Origin: a bacterium
Lineage (GTDB): Bacteria; 4484-113; JAFGCY01
Length of the DNA stretch: 48,713 nt
NCBI GenBank assembly: GCA_020849855.1
Contig: JADZFO010000028.1
Span: 1 to 48,713, forward strand
Direction: 5' to 3'
Positions 47,952 to 48,713 of the stretch are shown in pieces. The notes below the pieces were generated by a model. The model was given only the letters and a program-made list of their open reading frames with translations. It was not told where the DNA came from and did no database searches. Made by a program: the position numbers and the translations under genes. The stretch's first letter is position 1. Every line of letters starts with the position of its first letter.

Positions 47952-48566
47952 GTGGCTCTTTACATGGTTCGACACGGACAGACCAACTGGAACGCTGAAA
48001 AGCGCTTCCAGTCCTCCAGCGATGTACCGCTCAACGAGACCGGCCTGGCCCAGGCACGGGCGATCCGCGACGAGCTGGCGCGCCGCGGCGTGCGCTTCGA
48101 GGCGGCCTTCTCCAGCCCGCTGGGCCGCGCGGTGGAAAGCGCGCGGATCATCCTCGAGAGCACTGGTCTTGAGGCCGAGGTCGCGCCGGAGCTTCTTGAA
48201 CTCTCCTTTGGCGAGTGGGAAGCGCGGCTCGAAAGCGAGCTGGCCAGCGACTACGGCGAGCGTTTCCAGCGCTGGCGCGAGAGCCATTACACCATGGCGC
48301 CCCCGGGCGGCGAGGACCTGACCGACGGCGCCTTCCGCCTGCGCGATTTCCTGGCGCGGATCATCGAGCCGGCGGTCCAGGGCGATGTGCTGGTGGTGGC
48401 GCATCAGGCGATCATGATGGCGCTGAAGGTGGCCATCTCCGGCCGGGTGGATGTGGAGAGCGCCTATGGCTTCAAGCAGAACAACGACGAAGTGGATGTC
48501 TGGGACCTCGGCACCGGCCAGCGTATTGAGATGTGGCACGTGCGGGATGCGACAGCCGCCTTGTAG
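47952..48566 (+). CDS. Histidine phosphatase (phosphoglycerate mutase family)
   Basis: Cytoplasmic phosphatase of the PhoE/CobC/GpmB branch. Phospho-acceptor R7-H8-G9 in YMVRHGQTNWN, second Arg in FSSPLGRA, acid residue in FGEWE and second catalytic His in VVAHQA are all present. 204 aa, typical length. GTG 47952 is chosen because it begins exactly two residues before the conserved MVRHG strand and lies 6 nt after TATCAT. Its stop TAG (TTG TAG GGCC) is part of the following hairpin. Substrate unknown. Confidence 0.88.
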   Translation: MALYMVRHGQTNWNAEKRFQSSSDVPLNETGLAQARAIRDELARRGVRFEAAFSSPLGRAVESARIILESTGLEAEVAPELLELSFGEWEARLESELASDYGERFQRWRESHYTMAPPGGEDLTDGAFRLRDFLARIIEPAVQGDVLVVAHQAIMMALKVAISGRVDVESAYGFKQNNDEVDVWDLGTGQRIEMWHVRDATAAL

Positions 48567-48587
48567 GGCCGGGGCTTGTCCCCGGCC
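48567..48587 (+). repeat. CTTGT-loop hairpin
   Basis: GGCCGGGG-CTTGT-CCCCGGCC, eight perfect pairs, same family as 4656-4674 and 37259-37279. 48588-48713 holds no gene. Confidence 0.8.
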
Positions 48588-48666
48588 GGAGATACCGTGT
48601 CTCTTGTCAACACCTTCCGTCTGATTTGCTCACTTGCTTGTTATTGAATCCGCGCGCACAGGACTG

Positions 48667-48682
48667 CAGGCGAGAACGCCTG
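48667..48682 (+). repeat. Small hairpin near window end
   Basis: CAGGCG-AGAA-CGCCTG, perfect 6-bp stem, then TCTTT. Similar in style to the other intergenic hairpins. Confidence 0.5.
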
Positions 48683-48713
48683 TCTTTGAAGACCATCTGT
48701 ATGGTGCCCGCCC

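Overview
The window is chromosomal DNA from a GC-rich bacterium. An apolipoprotein N-acyltransferase (lnt) and at least ten lipoprotein-type signal peptides point to an organism with an outer membrane and a large exported or surface lipoprotein set. ClpP, NusB, TIGR03960-type radical SAM, ZnuABC and CopZ/CopA fit a free-living uncultured lineage. There is no rRNA or other phylogenetic marker, so I do not name a phylum. Two kinds of translation start are visible: strong GGAGG-type ribosome sites, and about thirteen genes whose start codon lies only 6-8 nt after a TANAAT-like -10 box, which suggests leaderless mRNAs.

Layout. 1-4.7 kb: the edge of an IS3-like transposase, a PKD/repeat lipoprotein and an aspartate ammonia-lyase with a histone-like Ala/Lys tail; the starts of the last two lie in two diverged copies of one ~90-bp element. 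4.7-8.9 kb (minus): a three-gene membrane/propeller operon, a Reg_prop propeller protein and an acyl-CoA thioesterase. 9-14 kb: small lipoprotein, TIGR03960 radical SAM protein, small membrane protein, zinc-ribbon protein, ClpP, isochorismatase-like hydrolase. 13.7-17.5 kb: a two-gene operon of lipoproteins (catalytically degenerate PLD fold; NHL plus carboxypeptidase-regulatory domains) with a good promoter and terminator. 17.7-21.6 kb: RmlD-like reductase and the zinc importer ZnuA-ZnuC-ZnuB, with a Zur-like operator and an in-frame amber codon in znuA. 21.5-23.7 kb: two lipoproteins and a phosphodiesterase-like protein. 23.8-26.4 kb: copZ-copA.

26.4-27.5 kb and 36.5-38.3 kb are accessory islands: dispersed hairpins, AGAG-phased repeats and direct repeats surround two AT-richer orphan genes and a KptA/Tpt1 RNA 2'-phosphotransferase. 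Between them lie a saccharopine dehydrogenase-family enzyme, a nine-repeat DUF5666-type lipoprotein, a VIT/VWA protein and its divergent exported neighbour.

38.3-48.7 kb: a Cys-rich exported repeat protein, an RRM protein, a hypothetical gene with nusB, two paralogous lipoproteins ending in a c-type cytochrome domain (one frameshifted in a C7 tract) flanking a YjfB-like gene, lnt, and a histidine phosphatase, ending in more dispersed hairpins. The strongest leads are the repeat-bracketed islands, the cytochrome-tailed lipoprotein pair with its homopolymer frameshift, the leaderless promoter set and the amber codon in znuA.
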